A stretch of DNA of 64,000 nucleotides from Holacanthus passer (GCA_025331565.1 JAFREQ010000104.1:496001-560000), one strand, 5' to 3'. Positions 1-14,108 are shown, counted from the stretch's first letter. Numbers and translations are program-made. The notes: a model not told the origin generated them from the sequence alone.

Positions 1-1364
1 AGGATGAAGCCTGACCCAATTTAACCCAACGTCTTTTTTAAATAGAATTAGCTGAATAACTTACTGTAATTCTAGTGTCTATAGTATTTTGACTTCATGG
101 CTTTTTTTTTTTATTAGATTCATAAAACATTCATCCAGCTGGTTATTGCACAAATCACAGTTATACAAATAACTTTAGGAAGATTTTAAAGTTTCAATTT
201 ATAGTCATTATTCCCTGAGAAATAGCCTCTGAATTCTTGAAGAAATGCTTTTAAAAATAATTTAAAGGAACATTTAATTATCAAATTTGACATCTGGGAT
301 TTTCTGAATATCAAAATGATTTGGGTGACATCTCACTTTAAACCCACAATTCACACCAGACTTTAGTGCAGTGGACAGTTACTAGATCTGCATAGCTGTA
401 AAATAATAAATCATCACTGAATAGTGTGTGTTTTTAGGGACTTACTCTCTACTGTTCAACCATTTTTTAAAGTCACAATAGTGACCAGATCAAGCAATCA
501 GCACAAATCCTGATTGATTTTTGGTTTGTGGTCCAGCACTAATTCGTCCATTCTTTCATTCTGAGTCATATTTTAGCTATAAGTTACAAGAAAAACGTGT
601 CTGTTTTGCAAACTATTATAAAAGATTAACAATAAGAGATGAGAGAAAGCTTGATTATAATAATAAGGCTGCACAGTCTTAATGGGCAATAATGTGAATT
701 TCTGAATTTTTTTTATTTTTTATTTTATTTTTTTTTTTTTACAAGTATTTGCCTTTTTCTCTCAGAAATGCAACTGAACATATGAACAACCCTCAATAGG
801 CCCAAAAGCCTGGAGGAGCCCAAATTGCAAGTCTATTAGAAAGCATGATTGCATAGAAGTAAGTAGTATTTAAGGCTTAGGAAGAGCTATAGTTGAACCC
901 AAACCAGCTGCTATTTTCTGGTTGTGTCCCACCATGAACAATAGCCCGGCGTTACCTCGGCTTCAAAGGCTCCATAATAGTCAATCGATCAGAATGCGAG
1001 GCGCTATTCTGCAGATTACTGTTAACAATAATTTGCCTCCTAGTGCACCGTTGCCATCTTTGAAGCAATGTTTTATTGCCTTTTTTTTTCCATCTGCATC
1101 TGTCATCCCTGAGGTCCACTGTTTGATCTCCTCTGCCTCCCCGGGGTCGCGTTGACCTGTTGATTGGCAGCTGCGATCAGACATATGGTGGGACGAGGCA
1201 TCGACCGCAGCTCCCCCGAGACAAAAGCAGACTAGTGGGGTTTTTTTCCCCCCTTCCTCTTTTTCTCTTTCACCTCACCGAGGAGCCGAGCTGCAGAGGG
1301 AGAGGACTGGGTACCACCACTAGATGGCGCAAGGTGCAAGGGAATATTCCCAGCACTGTTTGAA
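1..1364. other. Gene-free AT-rich DNA
   Basis: Homopolymer T runs (106, 707-740) and no credible coding sequence. The only notable site is a strong CTCF-like motif at 1317-1330. Confidence 0.6.
1317..1330 (+). promoter_or_regulatory. CTCF-like motif CCACTAGATGGCGC
   Basis: Close match in forward orientation to the vertebrate CTCF core (CCASYAGRKGGCRS). It lies 18.8 kb before onecut3. Occupancy is inferred. Confidence 0.4.
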
Positions 1365-2760
1365 CGTAAGCGGATGCTGCAAAGTTTTTTTATTTAATCC
1401 ATCATCATTTTCACTTATTCCTGTTGGAAATAGTATATTGTGACACTTTGCATTATTTACCTTTAATGCACATAAAATGTGACCAATTAATTAATGGGGA
1501 TGTGGCCAACCAGTGTTCATGCCAGGACAATTTCATCTCAGTAGATGTTTTTATTTACCTCATCATTTTCATTTCTTCCTGCTGAAGATAAGATGTGCAG
1601 CATATTGTGGCATTATTTATCCTTAATCCGGATAAAATATGGCCAAATAATTAATGTGGATGTGGTAAACCATTTCAAGTGGACGCTGCCAAGTTTTTTT
1701 ATTCAACCAATCCTCATTTTCATCATCATTTTATTCATGTTGAAAATAAGATGTGTAGCATTTTTTGATGCTCTAATTAAGCACTGCATTATTTGTTTTT
1801 AATGTAGTTTAGTCTACATTTGAAATAGCCGGTATTAGTATTAGTATTTTTCTAAGAATTTCCAAGAACATGTGCCTTCTTCTTCGCTTTCTAGTCACAC
1901 TTTGACCTCTATAATGGAGCAGGGTTGTGCAGCCATCTTAGCAGATAAAATATGGCCAAACTGTAAATGTAGATATGACAAACCTGTGTTCGTGCCAGGA
2001 CTGTTTAATGTAAATGGATGTTGCAAAGTTTTCTGCTTATTTAACCCATCATCATTTTCATTAATTCCTGTTGAAAGGTTAGGTTAGTCTACATTTGAAA
2101 TATCAGTATTTCCAAGATGTGTCTTCTGTTGGGACCATTTAATGTAAGTGGATGTTGCAAAGTTCTTTAAATTAACCCATCATTTTTACCTCTTGTAAAT
2201 AAGATGTGTAGCATTTTGTGATGCTCTAATTAAGCATTGCATTATTTATTTCTAATGTAGGTTAGTCTACAATATAAATATTAATCATCAACATAAAGAA
2301 TTTTCAGGAAGATATGTCTTCTTTTTCCCTCTCTGGTGACCTCTATAATGGAGCAGAATGGCAGGGCTGTGCATCTGTCTTTGCAGATAAAATAATTAAT
2401 GTGGATGTGGCAAACCAATGTTCATGTCAGGCTTCTTTGGCAGCACTGTATGTAAGTGGAGGTTGCAAAGTTATTTCTTTAATCTATCGTCATTTTCAGT
2501 TATTCCTCTTGAAAATAAGACGTGTAGTATTTTGTCATGGTCTAATTAAGCATTGCATTATTTATTTTTAATGCAGATTAGTCTACATTTGAAATATCAA
2601 TATTTTTATAAGAATGTCCAAGAAGACAGGTCTTCTTCTTCCCTTTCTGGTGACCTCTATAATAGAGCAGAATAATTGTGCATCCATCTTCGCTGATAAA
2701 ATAAGGCCAAATAATTAATGTGGATGTGGCAAACCTGTGTTCATGCCAGGCTCCTTTGGA
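1365..2760 (+). repeat. Degenerate tandem array, up to ~340-bp units
   Basis: At least five or six head-to-tail copies of one unit, many with internal deletions. Each copy contains recurring blocks in the same order: GGATGTTGCAAAGTT, then CATCATTTTCA, AAATAAGATGTGTAGCATTTT, TAGTCTACATTTGAAATA, GACCTCTATAATGGAGCAG, GATAAAATATGGCCAAA, AATGTGGATGTGGCAAACC and TGTTCATGCCAGG. Copy starts lie near 1370, 1545, 1680, 2016, 2145 and 2453. It is not recognised as a named family. Confidence 0.85.
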
Positions 2761-5700
2761 TTTTGCCCAGCTGTGTTTTAGCTCACTGGAAACCAACTGG
2801 GGGTAGCTTGACTTCCAGATGAAAAAAAAAAAAAAGCACAGATGTGATGCTCAACCTGGTGTGTGTGTGTGTGTGTATGTGTTTCTGTGTGCACCATTTC
2901 AGCATACAGAATGCAAAACACCCCCATCTCTCCTCCTATAGTGAGCAGAGTGTTACCATGGTGATGCATCCCTGGTCAGGGTCTCGCAGTGATCCGCACT
3001 GACCCTGGTTGGTGACCTCTGACATTTAGGCCATGGCCAGGGTCAAAAGGTCAGCAATGGCCGGAGGGCAACAAGAGCACTTCCATGATTGGCACTCTGA
3101 CATGCTTGCCGGCCCCCTTCATCCGCGGCGCTCACCTCCCTCCCAGTTTGCACCTCTCATTTGCATTTGTTACAGAGCGAAGACCATCAGCTGCAGGAGG
3201 TTCATCCCACTGTCTTGCACTGCACCTCAGCAGGTAGCCGCGCACGCAGCGACGCTAGGCTCAATATTGTATAATTTACATTTGATGCTGCCACACGTTC
3301 GACGCTTCTCCACTTCAGTTTTGCGTAGATTGTGATGATAAAAAGGAATCTGCGGCGGGCTAACATCCTGTATCATGATGGTTATGATAGCAGTAATGAT
3401 CATCAGTATTCCCATGGCCCCTGCAATCCACTGTATGTGAGGATATTTATAGTTCTTCATGTGATAATGTGTGTGTGTGTGTATGTTTGTTCATTTCTGG
3501 GGGTGGTGGGGGGGCAATGCACCACACTGAGGTTCTTCTCATGGGGAATAATTACAGAATCGTGGGTACTAAAAGTCATGTGACCCTAGCCTTCTGCTCC
3601 CAAATAATTTATCCCCCCGGCTGATAGCTCGTCAATATCAATTTATTAATTCAACAGTTCTGGACTGATAAAAGGTAGTGCGCACAGTTAGCCTGCTGAA
3701 ATGGGGAATAAGGATGAATTTTACAGTGCAGTGGTGTGAGGGGAAGGAAAGAGGGAGAGACTGGAGGACAAAGCGAGGGGGAGAAACTGCACAGGAGTGA
3801 TCAATGGCAACACGGAGGAGAGAGATGCATATTCGCCGCGCAAAAAATGGGCCGCCATCGCTCATATTCCAAGGCTATTGAATGAAAGTTATGAAAATTA
3901 ATACACTTATTATCACCATATTAAAAATTAAGATTGAAGACAGCACGCTCATTGTATTGATATTCAAATGTCTCCAATATATTGATCAGCACAACCCAGT
4001 TTTTCGCTAAGCTCTTCGGGGTGAACCTGTGCGACAGTCTGAGTGGAAAAAACATGTTTTACAAGAGGAGCCTCTGAAGATTTTAATTAGCCAAACAAAG
4101 AAAAAGCCTTTTGTCTTAGCTGAGAACCCTCAGGGCTCTTATATAAGATTATTTCCTGGAAGATGCATCTTCTAGAACAAAGATACTCCAGAAAAACATA
4201 TATATGTGACCTCTTACATGTGACCCCTGTTGACCTCCCAGCACTTCCTTTGCATCCTGATTTTTTAAAAAGGGTAATATACATTTGGCATAAAGCTGAA
4301 CACATATATCATCCAGTCTCCACCACAAAACAGTCAACCTGGAACCTAACCTATTCCCAGAGCCATTACATAATATCCCAGAAGGAGGCTAAAAGGTATT
4401 TTAACAAGACCCACTGCTCTGTGACCTCTGACCTCTTCTCAGTTGACCCTGAGCTCCTGACCCCACTTACACTAGCCAGTGACAGTGGTGGACACCGATC
4501 CTGTACACTTCCTGGTGTGAGAAGACAAAGAGGCAGAGATTAATTTACAAATTGATGCATGTGAGGATTCAGCATTTCCTGTCAAGCGCTGACAGGTTTG
4601 TTCAATTTGTTGATCTATCATTCTCTCTGAAATTCTCCTCCTCTTTTATCCGTCCAAGAAACGCCAGGAAAAGGCACCAAAGAACCATGAAATCTGCTCA
4701 CATCTTGTTGTTCTGTATGTCGGCGCATTATATAATCCTTTCTTCTCTGCAGGCTCTGAGGCTCCCCTCAAACGGACAATCACTGTAGTGGATTCTCCTC
4801 GGGTCTTTGGAGAGCTGCGGGGTAGCGAGTGTCAATAGAAGTGGAGTGTGTGAGTGTGAGAGATGATAGACTGAGGTTAAGAGGTGTCAACACAGAAAGA
4901 GAGAGGGCTCGAGGACTCTTCACCGGAGCCAGCCTGACACTCTGACACTCTCCTCAACCTCCCCTCTGATTAACCACTCTAAAGACGCCATTGAGACATG
5001 TATGCTTCACACTGAAACATACATACAGACACACACATACACACACCGCCGAGTCGCCTGCACAGCCTTCACGAATCTCGCTCCATCTCGCTCACACGCT
5101 TATCTGTGAGGCTACATTTCATCTGTGTGTGTCAGACACACATCAGCTCTGAGGTGTGGAAACCTGAAGATGTGTTGTTCACAGGCACAGAAACTCTCTG
5201 AAAGGTTCTGGCAGTCAGGAATGGATTTGTTACACCTCTGATGTGCTGTATATGTTCAGCCAAGTGTAAGATACAACAGTGCCATCCCACAGGGCTTTGC
5301 ACCTGTCAGGTGTTGTAGTGCAACATACAAACGGCGGAACACACACTGACATACATTGTCACTCACATGCACGTGCACGCGCACTGAAACACTGCTTCAC
5401 TTCAGACTTACTCTATCTGTGTGACCATCAATCTGGACACAACACTTGTGTATATGTTGTGAACAGTTTTGCCATTTCTTCTAATTGTTAGTTTTGTTCT
5501 CATTTAGAGCTGCACACATCTTTCTGATTGAAAGATGAACTGATTGACACTGTAAATTAATCATATATAATGGTCATTTTGTCAGATGAATGCTTCTCAA
5601 TAGCTCTTGGTCATTTCTTTATCCCCTGCAACATAAAATAGTTACATGGACTCAAAGGTTAAAAAAAAGTAAGTTTCTTATTAGCTCCATGTCGCTGATT

Positions 5701-8017
5701 AGTTTAGTTTTGGTTTGCTATAGTTTACTTTTCTCTGCAGGAAATTAGATGCAACTCAGGTTAAGTAAAGTGAACCATTGTTGAGTTTTGACTTGGTTTG
5801 GTTTTGAAAGTTTGCTTGTGTTTAATTACTTAGGGAAGACAGACCGCATCCAAATCCATACAACATACTAATTCTAAACACTGCATACAACTTGTCCTAA
5901 CATTTATTTTTAGAATTTAGGATACAAAAAAGGTCAGATTACTATTTTGCACAAACTAGAAATTATGGAATACATCAATCAAACTGCAACTTTGAATGTC
6001 ACTGCCAGTTAAATTTGTATTTTTTCCAGCTGAAAGCAGCCCCTCCATTTCTTTTGTGCATTGCATTGTGGGAGAATATTGTCCATTGACAACACACTCA
6101 AAAAATCAACCCCTCAATCATTTTGTCACTTTTCCAGTATCAACACACCACATACTCAAAACCTGCGGAGAATTACTTGGTGGTATGGCTTTGTGATAGA
6201 GCTTTAAAAACTCTTTTTTTGGCATTTGATGCATCACTCCTGTGGTTCTACATACACATTATGTGTTTACTACTAAGACTAAGGTCATTTTATTTGGTGC
6301 AGCTGGACTCAGTCCTTCTTTTTTATGCTTCTTAGTGCTCAACATTAAACCCAGCAGCTGAAGACATCCTTGTGACATGGCCTCCCCTCTCCATCATGCT
6401 TTAGCGTAAAGCAAATGGCAGTTCTCAAGTGACCAGACAAAACTGTACAGAAATAGAGATATAATACACACACTGTGTGGGCTATGGATTGCAGAATGTG
6501 AGAACAGTGCATGAGTCAATACCTAAATGAAGAAAGATGCTGATGTGAACATAGATATATGACTCATATCTGTAAGAGTTGACATGCAGGCAGGCAGGTT
6601 CATGAATCTTAATAATCAGAGATGAGAAGCAAGTAGGTTGAATGGCATTACCAAGATATGTCAGCGTAACGACATGTGAGCATTTAATACGAATAGTCAC
6701 GTTGACAGCGATGGATATAAGACCCTAACCAACTGGTGCCAAACCTCTTCTCTCTCCCATCCCCTCCCTTTCCTCCTCAAAACCTGTGAGGTAGAAAATA
6801 GGCAGATATGAAGAGGTGGGGATGGAGGGAGATAAGCTGAGGTGGAGATAGAGACAGGTGAAAGAGGTTAGGGTCATAGCACATGCTCCTCTTGGCCTTC
6901 TCTCGCCAATGTTGTTTTATTAGCCCTGTCAGATTGTAATTTGCCCAACGGTAAACATACAGAACGGGCTTAATTAAGAATTTTTGAACGGGGATACGGT
7001 CAAGTCCGGAAACATTAGAGAGATGCAACCGGGTGTCGTAAAGATTGATTGAGACGGAGGATGGAAGGACGTGGTTAGAAACAGAGGGTGGAGGGAGGAG
7101 GGGCAGGAGTGGTGTGTATGTTACAGCGGAGGGGTATTCTTGTGTTGCTCAGGGCAGTAGGGTGAGATAAGTTTGGAAAGATAGGGACAAACGATTTTTA
7201 ATGCATTAACAACCCGGCTGTGCGGGGCAATAACAAGGACAAGACAGCGTTAAAATGTTTGACATCCTGCTTCGAGATCAATGCGTCCCGGACAGGGCAC
7301 ACAGACGCAGGCCACATATACACCTCGACTACCGGCGCAGATAACACACACATATATGCACACACCAACCTTAACAGGGCACAGAGCATGTGGGTGGGTG
7401 CATGAGTTAACAGCCTTCAAACCTCAGGGCAGTGTCTAGAAAAAAAAAAAAAAAACAATACCTATATCCATAACAATATCCGCAGGTAAAAGCATCTTTA
7501 AATCAAAACAGAGAGAGGGAGCATCTGGAGTTGATTGTTGAGAGCTGTGCGGACTACGTAAAAGGCCAGCAAACTAAAAGAGTAATGAGCCTATCCATAT
7601 CTCCCCGTGGACCTGAAGTTTGCATTCAATACATTATTTACAGCTGAATTTTTACTGAGGTATAGGTTCCTCTCAGGGGTGTTTACAGACTAGTGCTCTA
7701 ACTGCTTTCCATTGCCTGCAGTTGAGTTGAGCAACCTTCAGAAGTAATGCTTCCAGCTTGTTTCCACCTCTTTACAAGCCTGTGTGTGCGTTTTACATGA
7801 AGCTCAGAGTCATTTGAATAGCGCTGTCGGACGTTCTCACGAGAGAAAGTAGCATTTGGAAAACAGGATAAAAAAAAAAATGAAATCTGCACTTTGTTTT
7901 TGTTCACAAGATGTGTATTAAAAGAACTTTGTGCACAAGCAAACCTGCCTCCTGCTCGTGAACCCTTTTGATTACAGTATGATTTTGGTCTCTTATGAAA
8001 GGAGTTTACTATCTTTT
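2761..8017. other. Gene-free upstream DNA
   Basis: No credible coding exons. Holds (GT)n at about 2860-2880, CA-rich stretches at 5020-5046 and an A run at 7441. Unique-sounding blocks such as 3590-4020 and 6770-7090 could be regulatory, but nothing specific supports this. Confidence 0.5.
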
Positions 8018-8165
8018 AGCAGTTTAGATTAGATTAGATTAGATTCAACTTTATTGTCATTGCACAGAGTACAAGTGCTGAGACAATGAAATGCAGTTAA
8101 GCATCTAACCAGAAGTGCGAAAAGAAGCAGTCGAAGTGAGAGTGAAACAGTTTTTTTCTAGTATT
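8018..8165. mobile_element. Teleost dispersed repeat with (GATTA)n end
   Basis: Starts with (AGATT)n, then TCAACTTTATTGTCATTGCA, CAGAGTACAAGTGCTGAGAC, AATGAAATGCAGTTAAGCAT and CTAACCAGAAGTGC. I recognise this block as a high-copy 3' end seen through teleost genomes (LINE- or SINE-type tail). Identification is from memory; a repeat-library search would confirm it. Confidence 0.65.
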
Positions 8166-10855
8166 CAAAAGTTTCAACAAATAGATCTCAGAGATTTGTG
8201 CCTTCAAGTAATCAAACTCTCTTTCCAGCCTGTGTTTAGTCTGCTGATTGACATTTAAAGGATAAATGCACGTATAGACCTGGGGTATGTTTAAACTCTG
8301 TAGTAAAAGAGACCTGATTCTGCATTTTAACTAACATGTAGTTTAAATAACATGAACAGAAAATGGATTTGGAATAACAATATTTTTGGGCCCTTGCAAC
8401 ACACATGCACCAACTGAGATTTTTAGAGATTTACATGCTGAAGATTTTTACCCTCTTGTGTGTCTAAAGAAGGGGATAAAGTGCTGGCAGCGTCCTGTCG
8501 TGGGTCGCATGGCCCTGCCACCGTGCAGCTCACCCTCCAGCTCGAGGGTGTATTCATGCTCCAGGTTTATTATATCTCATTTATGCTTATTAGAGGTGGA
8601 GTTTGGCTGAGCTGGCAGGTTAGGTTTATGTCTGAGGTTTATGTGGGTGACTTTGAGTGTAAACTCAGGATTTTGACACGTCTTGCTTTTTAAACATGGT
8701 GCAAAGACGCGGCCAAAGAAATCAGATATTGGCAAGAATTCAGAAGCGAAGACGGTCGCTGTAAAATACAGAATATATGATCTGTGTTAATGTGGCTTGA
8801 GTGTAGATTTGATGAGGTTAAATGTAATGTCAGTCGCAGGATTCTGGTGTAAATTATTTGTCTGTGAGCTGCTTTTTAAAGCACTGTCTTCTAGATCTGA
8901 CAGATTTTTTTATAATAAGCCCCCCCCTCCTCCTCTTCCAGCCAGAATACACACAAGCTACAGTAGCCTGAGAAGTCCCTGCTCCCTTTGTCTTTGTAGT
9001 TCAGCAGCTCTCGTCCAAAATACTGTAACTTCTGGGAAACGGGGAGGTCTCAGCTCTCTGCTCAGAGAGCACAACAAGCACCGACTCTTTCTCCATCTCT
9101 TTATGATGCTCTCTCTCTCTCCCTCTGTCTTTGTCTCTCTCTTTTCAAATAGACTATTTGTCATCTCTGAAATAGAGCATTTTAAAAATTCAACCTGGAG
9201 CCAACCCCCACCCTAACTCCCCTCTATTCTCACTCTCAATTCCCCAGACTCTGGCCAGCTACGATCAATAGCCTATTGATCAACTCTCTCCATTCCCATT
9301 ACACACCAGTGCCAAAAGAGCCAACCATTTTCCCTGAAAAGCTGATCTGGAACATATTTGCAATGGTAAGGTTTCTATAATTTCAGCAGGTTATTATTAA
9401 ATGCATGCAGTGTGCGAGCGCTTTGGTGCTCTGTGGTGTTGAGTGGTGAAAACGGCTGAGAGAGGGCCTCAGTAAATGCAGTTACCTTTTAATTGAAAGG
9501 TATTGCACTGAAGTAGAGTATGGTTCTCCACTTAAGTAAAATAGGAAAGGTGAGAGCATTACCACATACGTAGAAAGTAATTCTTTTTCCAGTTGTTTCT
9601 ACTTCATTTCTCTCCCCCACCCTCTGTCTCTCTCTCTCTCTCCATCTCTCTCCCTCTCTCTCTCCATAGACAATGCTACGGGCAAAATCAATACTGGAAA
9701 GAAAAAAAAGAAGGCATATTTTTAGCCTGTTATTATATGAGCTGTATGAGGAAAACAGTGTTTGTGGGAAAGACAGAAATGCCAAGGTGCTGATAAGAGA
9801 AAGATTGGGTGGGAGAGATACAAAAGAAGCCAAAGAGGGAGAATGATGGTGGTGGGCTGTATAAAGGAGAGTCTAATGGAGATGGATCAAACGAAGGTGG
9901 AGATAAGATGGGGTAACTGTGAGAAAATGGCTGATGTCTTGACCAGAGATGTAGCTCTGTGGAGCCAGCAGGAAGATGGCTGCAAAAGGATGTGTTGATG
10001 GGGCTTTAGAGGATGTTTCATCTGTAAAATCAAGAACAGATTTTGTTGCCTAAACTCTCATTTCGATGAACTGCTGTCACACATTTCACATCATCGAGGG
10101 TTTTTTTTGGCATTTGTCTGCTTCTCTTGTCTGCAAACGGGCACTAAAATCACACTTCCTGCACAACAACGCAGCAATGTTATTAATACCTTCTTATGCA
10201 CCTCCACCTCTGTGCATGCATCCTCTGTGGATTGCTGTATAGTCTGACTACACCACAGCCCTCACTTTCACTCCTGCTGCCAATGGCTTTCTGATGGACT
10301 CCCTCTCCCTCGCCTCTATTCAGGCTCACCTCTGCGCCGCTGTCAGTCAACCTCCAACCCTCCTCCTATTGGCCAGAGATGCTGTGTTGATCAAATGGCG
10401 GGGCCGTGCAATTGGCCGGAGAGCTCAGGGGGGGAAGGAAGGAATTGATTTATCTGTGGTATTAGGGGATCAATTAATCCCCATTGTGTGTGCCAGCACA
10501 GATAGTCCGATGTGTCTTATTTGGTATGGCTTGTTTCTGCTCGGCCAAGATAAGAGTCTCTCCCATCACTTCCCTCTATGAGCAACAAATCAAATCAAAT
10601 CGAAAGGGATGACGGCACGCAGAGGGTTCCTCCCCAGGCTGTGGCTGGCTGATCACAATAAGGAAAGGCCATCAATATGAAAAGTAGTGTGTGCAGAATA
10701 AATGACGCTCATTTGAGGGCCGAGGTGTCTGCCGTGTTGCCAGGACAATCTGGGGCGAGCATATAAACATAGCTTGAGTTGTCTCATGATCCCATTTACA
10801 ATCGATCAATGACATTTATTTGAAATAACACAGAAATACAGTGTGCATACGACCA
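8166..10855. other. Gene-free upstream DNA with ONECUT palindrome
   Basis: No exons recognised. Pyrimidine tracts at 9105-9145 and 9625-9665. A perfect inverted pair of ONECUT sites lies at 9264-9282. The block 10290-10580 is repeat-free and dense in CAATTA/GATCAATT motifs, so it may be a conserved noncoding element. Confidence 0.5.
9264..9282. promoter_or_regulatory. 19-bp perfect palindrome of two ONECUT-type sites
   Basis: GATCAATAG-C-CTATTGATC: two 9-base arms, exactly complementary, around a single C. Each arm is a near-consensus HNF6/ONECUT site (ATTGATC type). Confidence 0.45.
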
Positions 10856-11419
10856 CAGCTGCAACGATTAAAGGGTGGGTTTCAGTTTCTCTTATATGCT
10901 TTTATATGAAGGAATTCTCGGTGCATTTTGCATTAAAAACAACTCAAACCGCTGAAGCCTCGTGCGAGCTTTGGCTAAGCTTTAGCACAGAATGAGGACT
11001 GTAGATTTAGTCCCTCATCACGTACATTCAAAATTGCATTGGGAAGGGATTTCAAATCTTTTAACGTACTGTACAAATGTGCATGCGATTAATGCTTGAT
11101 GGTGAACTTGAAAAAGGTGAACCTATCCTTCGATTGATTAGTGATTGGCAGAAATATAAGAGCATCCAAAATTGCTGCTTCCAGCCTCACAAAATTGAAG
11201 ACTTCCTGCTTTTCTTTGTCTCATGTGATTGTAAATTGAGCATCACCGGGTTTTAGGCTATTGGTCGGCCAAAACAAGACATTTAAAGACGTCACCTTGA
11301 GCTTGCGATTGGCATTCTTCACTACTTTCCGACGTTTTATAGACCGAACTCTTAATCGATGAATGGGCAAAGTGTTCGAAAGATTAATCAATAACAGAAA
11401 TAATCTTTAGTTGCATCCC
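10856..11419 (+). mobile_element. Non-autonomous DNA transposon, teleost 'GCTGCAACGATTAA' family
   Basis: Opens with CAGCTGCAACGATTAA and closes with AATAATCTTTAGTTGCATCC, so the ends are roughly inverted. The interior has the recognisable run TTGGTCGGCCAAAACAAGAC, ATTTAAAGACGTCACCTTGA and TTTATAGACCGAACTCTTAA. I know this arrangement from abundant fish repeats. It carries no coding sequence and looks degenerate. Superfamily uncertain (hAT-like is often suggested). Confidence 0.75.
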
Positions 11420-11784
11420 AACGTACAGAATTGTTACGTGATGTGGGTGAAGAAATGGCACAGAGAAACCAGGAGGAATGCGAGTAACATACTGTACTGC
11501 ACATTTCTGAGTGGGAAAGCAATCATAGCCAGGGGAGGAAGGGAGAGGGGTCAATGGACCGATACTTGCCGATACTCACTCCAAGATGACAGTGAAAAGA
11601 AAAGGTAAGAGAGACTAGGATAGAAGTGGGTGCTAATTCCTACTTTTCAGTTTAAATAAAGATTGGAGCTGGATAAAAGCCATTAAGGGAGAAATCAGAC
11701 AGGGCATGCTATGTAGGACAAGAGCTGACTGCAGGGAGGTGAGTGGTGGGATCGATACTCAGTCGATGCGCTCAACACCCAGCT

Positions 11785-11823
<39 letters not shown>

Positions 11824-13526
11824 GGGGCATGTGGTATTGCCGGGCATCTGCATGTTTGTGTGTACATGTGTGTGTGTGCAGCAGTGACTAATGGAGAAAG
11901 AGAGGGAGCCCGGAGAGAAAGAGTGCATTGCAATATACAATTAACTCTCTTTTGAGTGAGGGAATATTAAACACAGGCTGCTTGTGCGGACTGTAATTTG
12001 TAGTGATAAAAGTATTAAAGTAAAGCACTTGGACAAAGATGGAAGGGTGGACAGCTGCAGAGATGGATTTATTTTCAGAGGCACGATACAGTTAACAAAG
12101 ACAGATGTTTCAAGAGAGCGTCTTCAGCCCGAACTGGATCCTCAATACGACTGCAATCACTCTGCATTCTGTCCTCCCCTCCTCTCCTCTCCCTCTCTTT
12201 CTCCTTCTTCTCCTCTCCCTCTTTATTTGCTCCCCCTGCCTCCCTTCCTCTCTCCCTCTCCCTCTGTAGAATTGATCGACTACGTCTCCTCAATCCATCT
12301 CTCCCTCTGTCGCTTAGCAACGGGTGCTCTATCGGGTGTGGAGGGTGGGAGTTTCAACAGGGGAGGGGTGGGTGGGTGGGAGGAAGAGGGGTAGGATGGG
12401 AGGAGGTGGAGGGGGGCATGTATGGGTGTGTGGGTGGTGGGGGGGTTAAGCAAAAGCCAATTGTACTTGATTCCACATTTACTCTGACTGATACATGTTT
12501 CCCTTTCATAGTCTGTGTGTGAGGTTTTACTACTTGACTGATGAGGATAAAAAAAAGATTTACAAGACAACAAAACGATACTGGCAGAGGGATTTTTCAA
12601 CATTTAGTCTATGCGCTGCAGTTGTAGCACACCGAGAAAAAAATGTTTGATATCAGAGCCAGGATGAGGTCACAGCTTCTGTTTTGTGTATCTGAATGTT
12701 AGTGGTCCATCACTTTCCCTGAAGCTGTGTCACTGTTTCATGCAGCGAGCCGTCTCTGTGAAAATATGAGCACACAGTTGGTGTGAGCCTGCACTTTAAA
12801 TTTATCTACGCCTCCTTCTTTTTTTTTTTCCCTGTCTCCACAACTTGAGGATAAAAGAAGAGAGAGGAAGAAAAAACTTCCAGGATGTTTTTGGCTTGTA
12901 AACACATATTCATACTGCTTTTTTAAAAACAAACCCATCTGATTACACTTTGTAAAGATGCAGGATTATAATAAACACTTTTGTGTTATACTGAATTTAA
13001 AAAGTGGATTATTTTGGTGCAAAATTAATACAATAAAATCCAAGAGGGTATAACAGAATTATTGTTGTGCATGAACGCGTGAATATAATGTGAGACAAAA
13101 AGCTGTTAAAGTGGTCTACTGTACGTACAATCCCTGGATTAACATGCATGGGGGAATAAGAATAAGTGTTGTGCGAGAGGCATTGTTCTGTTTTTAAGAC
13201 CTTATCCTTTTGATCTACACTTAATGTCTGATCCCCTTTGAGGAAGATGTGTAGGCTATTCTTTAAGCCTAATAAATCCAGCGTTAGCAGTGCTTAAGAA
13301 GGGAAAAAGCTGTGTGGTTTAAAACCAGTGGGGCAGGGGGGAGAAGAACAGTGAATAATGCTCTTAACTAGCTTGTGAGATAATACATACACATTACAAT
13401 CTATAATCAGTCTAATCTATGAGGGGGAATAGATGTATAGATATAGAGGCTCAGAGCTGGAATCGTATACATCCACTTTATAGTCTGTGATCACTTTAAT
13501 CCAGAATCTAAAAGCACAGAAGTACA

Positions 13527-13530
<4 letters not shown>

Positions 13531-13562
<32 letters not shown>
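13531..13562 (+). repeat. (TG)16 microsatellite
   Basis: Uninterrupted dinucleotide run of 32 bases. Confidence 0.95.
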
Positions 13563-13563
<1 letters not shown>

Positions 13564-14063
13564 TTTACAATTTACAAGCCATAATTATACATTTCCACAT
13601 GCACCGTGAGTTATTTTGATGTTACAGCTCATTCTCACACACACACACACACGCACACACACTCAATCCTGCAGACACACACTCCAGCCTATAGCTCACT
13701 ACAGTTATACTGCACAGATATCGTCAATCAAACACAGACGATATAGTTGAAGCACTGTAAACACAAGATAAAACATTAAAAATGAGTCCAAAGCTGTTTC
13801 GGTTCATTTGCATGAGCTGAGCTTTTCGGGCAGAGTCAATTGACTTTCTGATCAATTTCAAAAGAGAGGTTTTGTCAATCTATATCTCTATCTGTCTTAT
13901 AGCGAATCTACATACAGTAACTGTGAATTTACACTGCTGTTTAATACAACTAAAGCAAAACAGCCCAAAAGTCTTAGCAGCAAAACGCAATTCTGCAACA
14001 ACTAATGAGGAATAACACACACACATACACACACACACATAGGATTGTGTAATTTACAGTCAT

Positions 14064-14066
<3 letters not shown>

Positions 14067-14106
<40 letters not shown>
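14067..14106 (+). repeat. (AC)20 microsatellite
   Basis: Uninterrupted 40-base run. Confidence 0.95.

Positions 14107-14108
<2 letters not shown>

Noticed and set aside
4163..4543. Open frame of 126 codons on + strand
   Set aside because: No recognisable domain and no supporting promoter or splice features; typical chance frame.
8797..9216. Open frame of 139 codons on +
   Set aside because: Mostly translated simple pyrimidine tract (Ser/Leu/Pro) without similarity.
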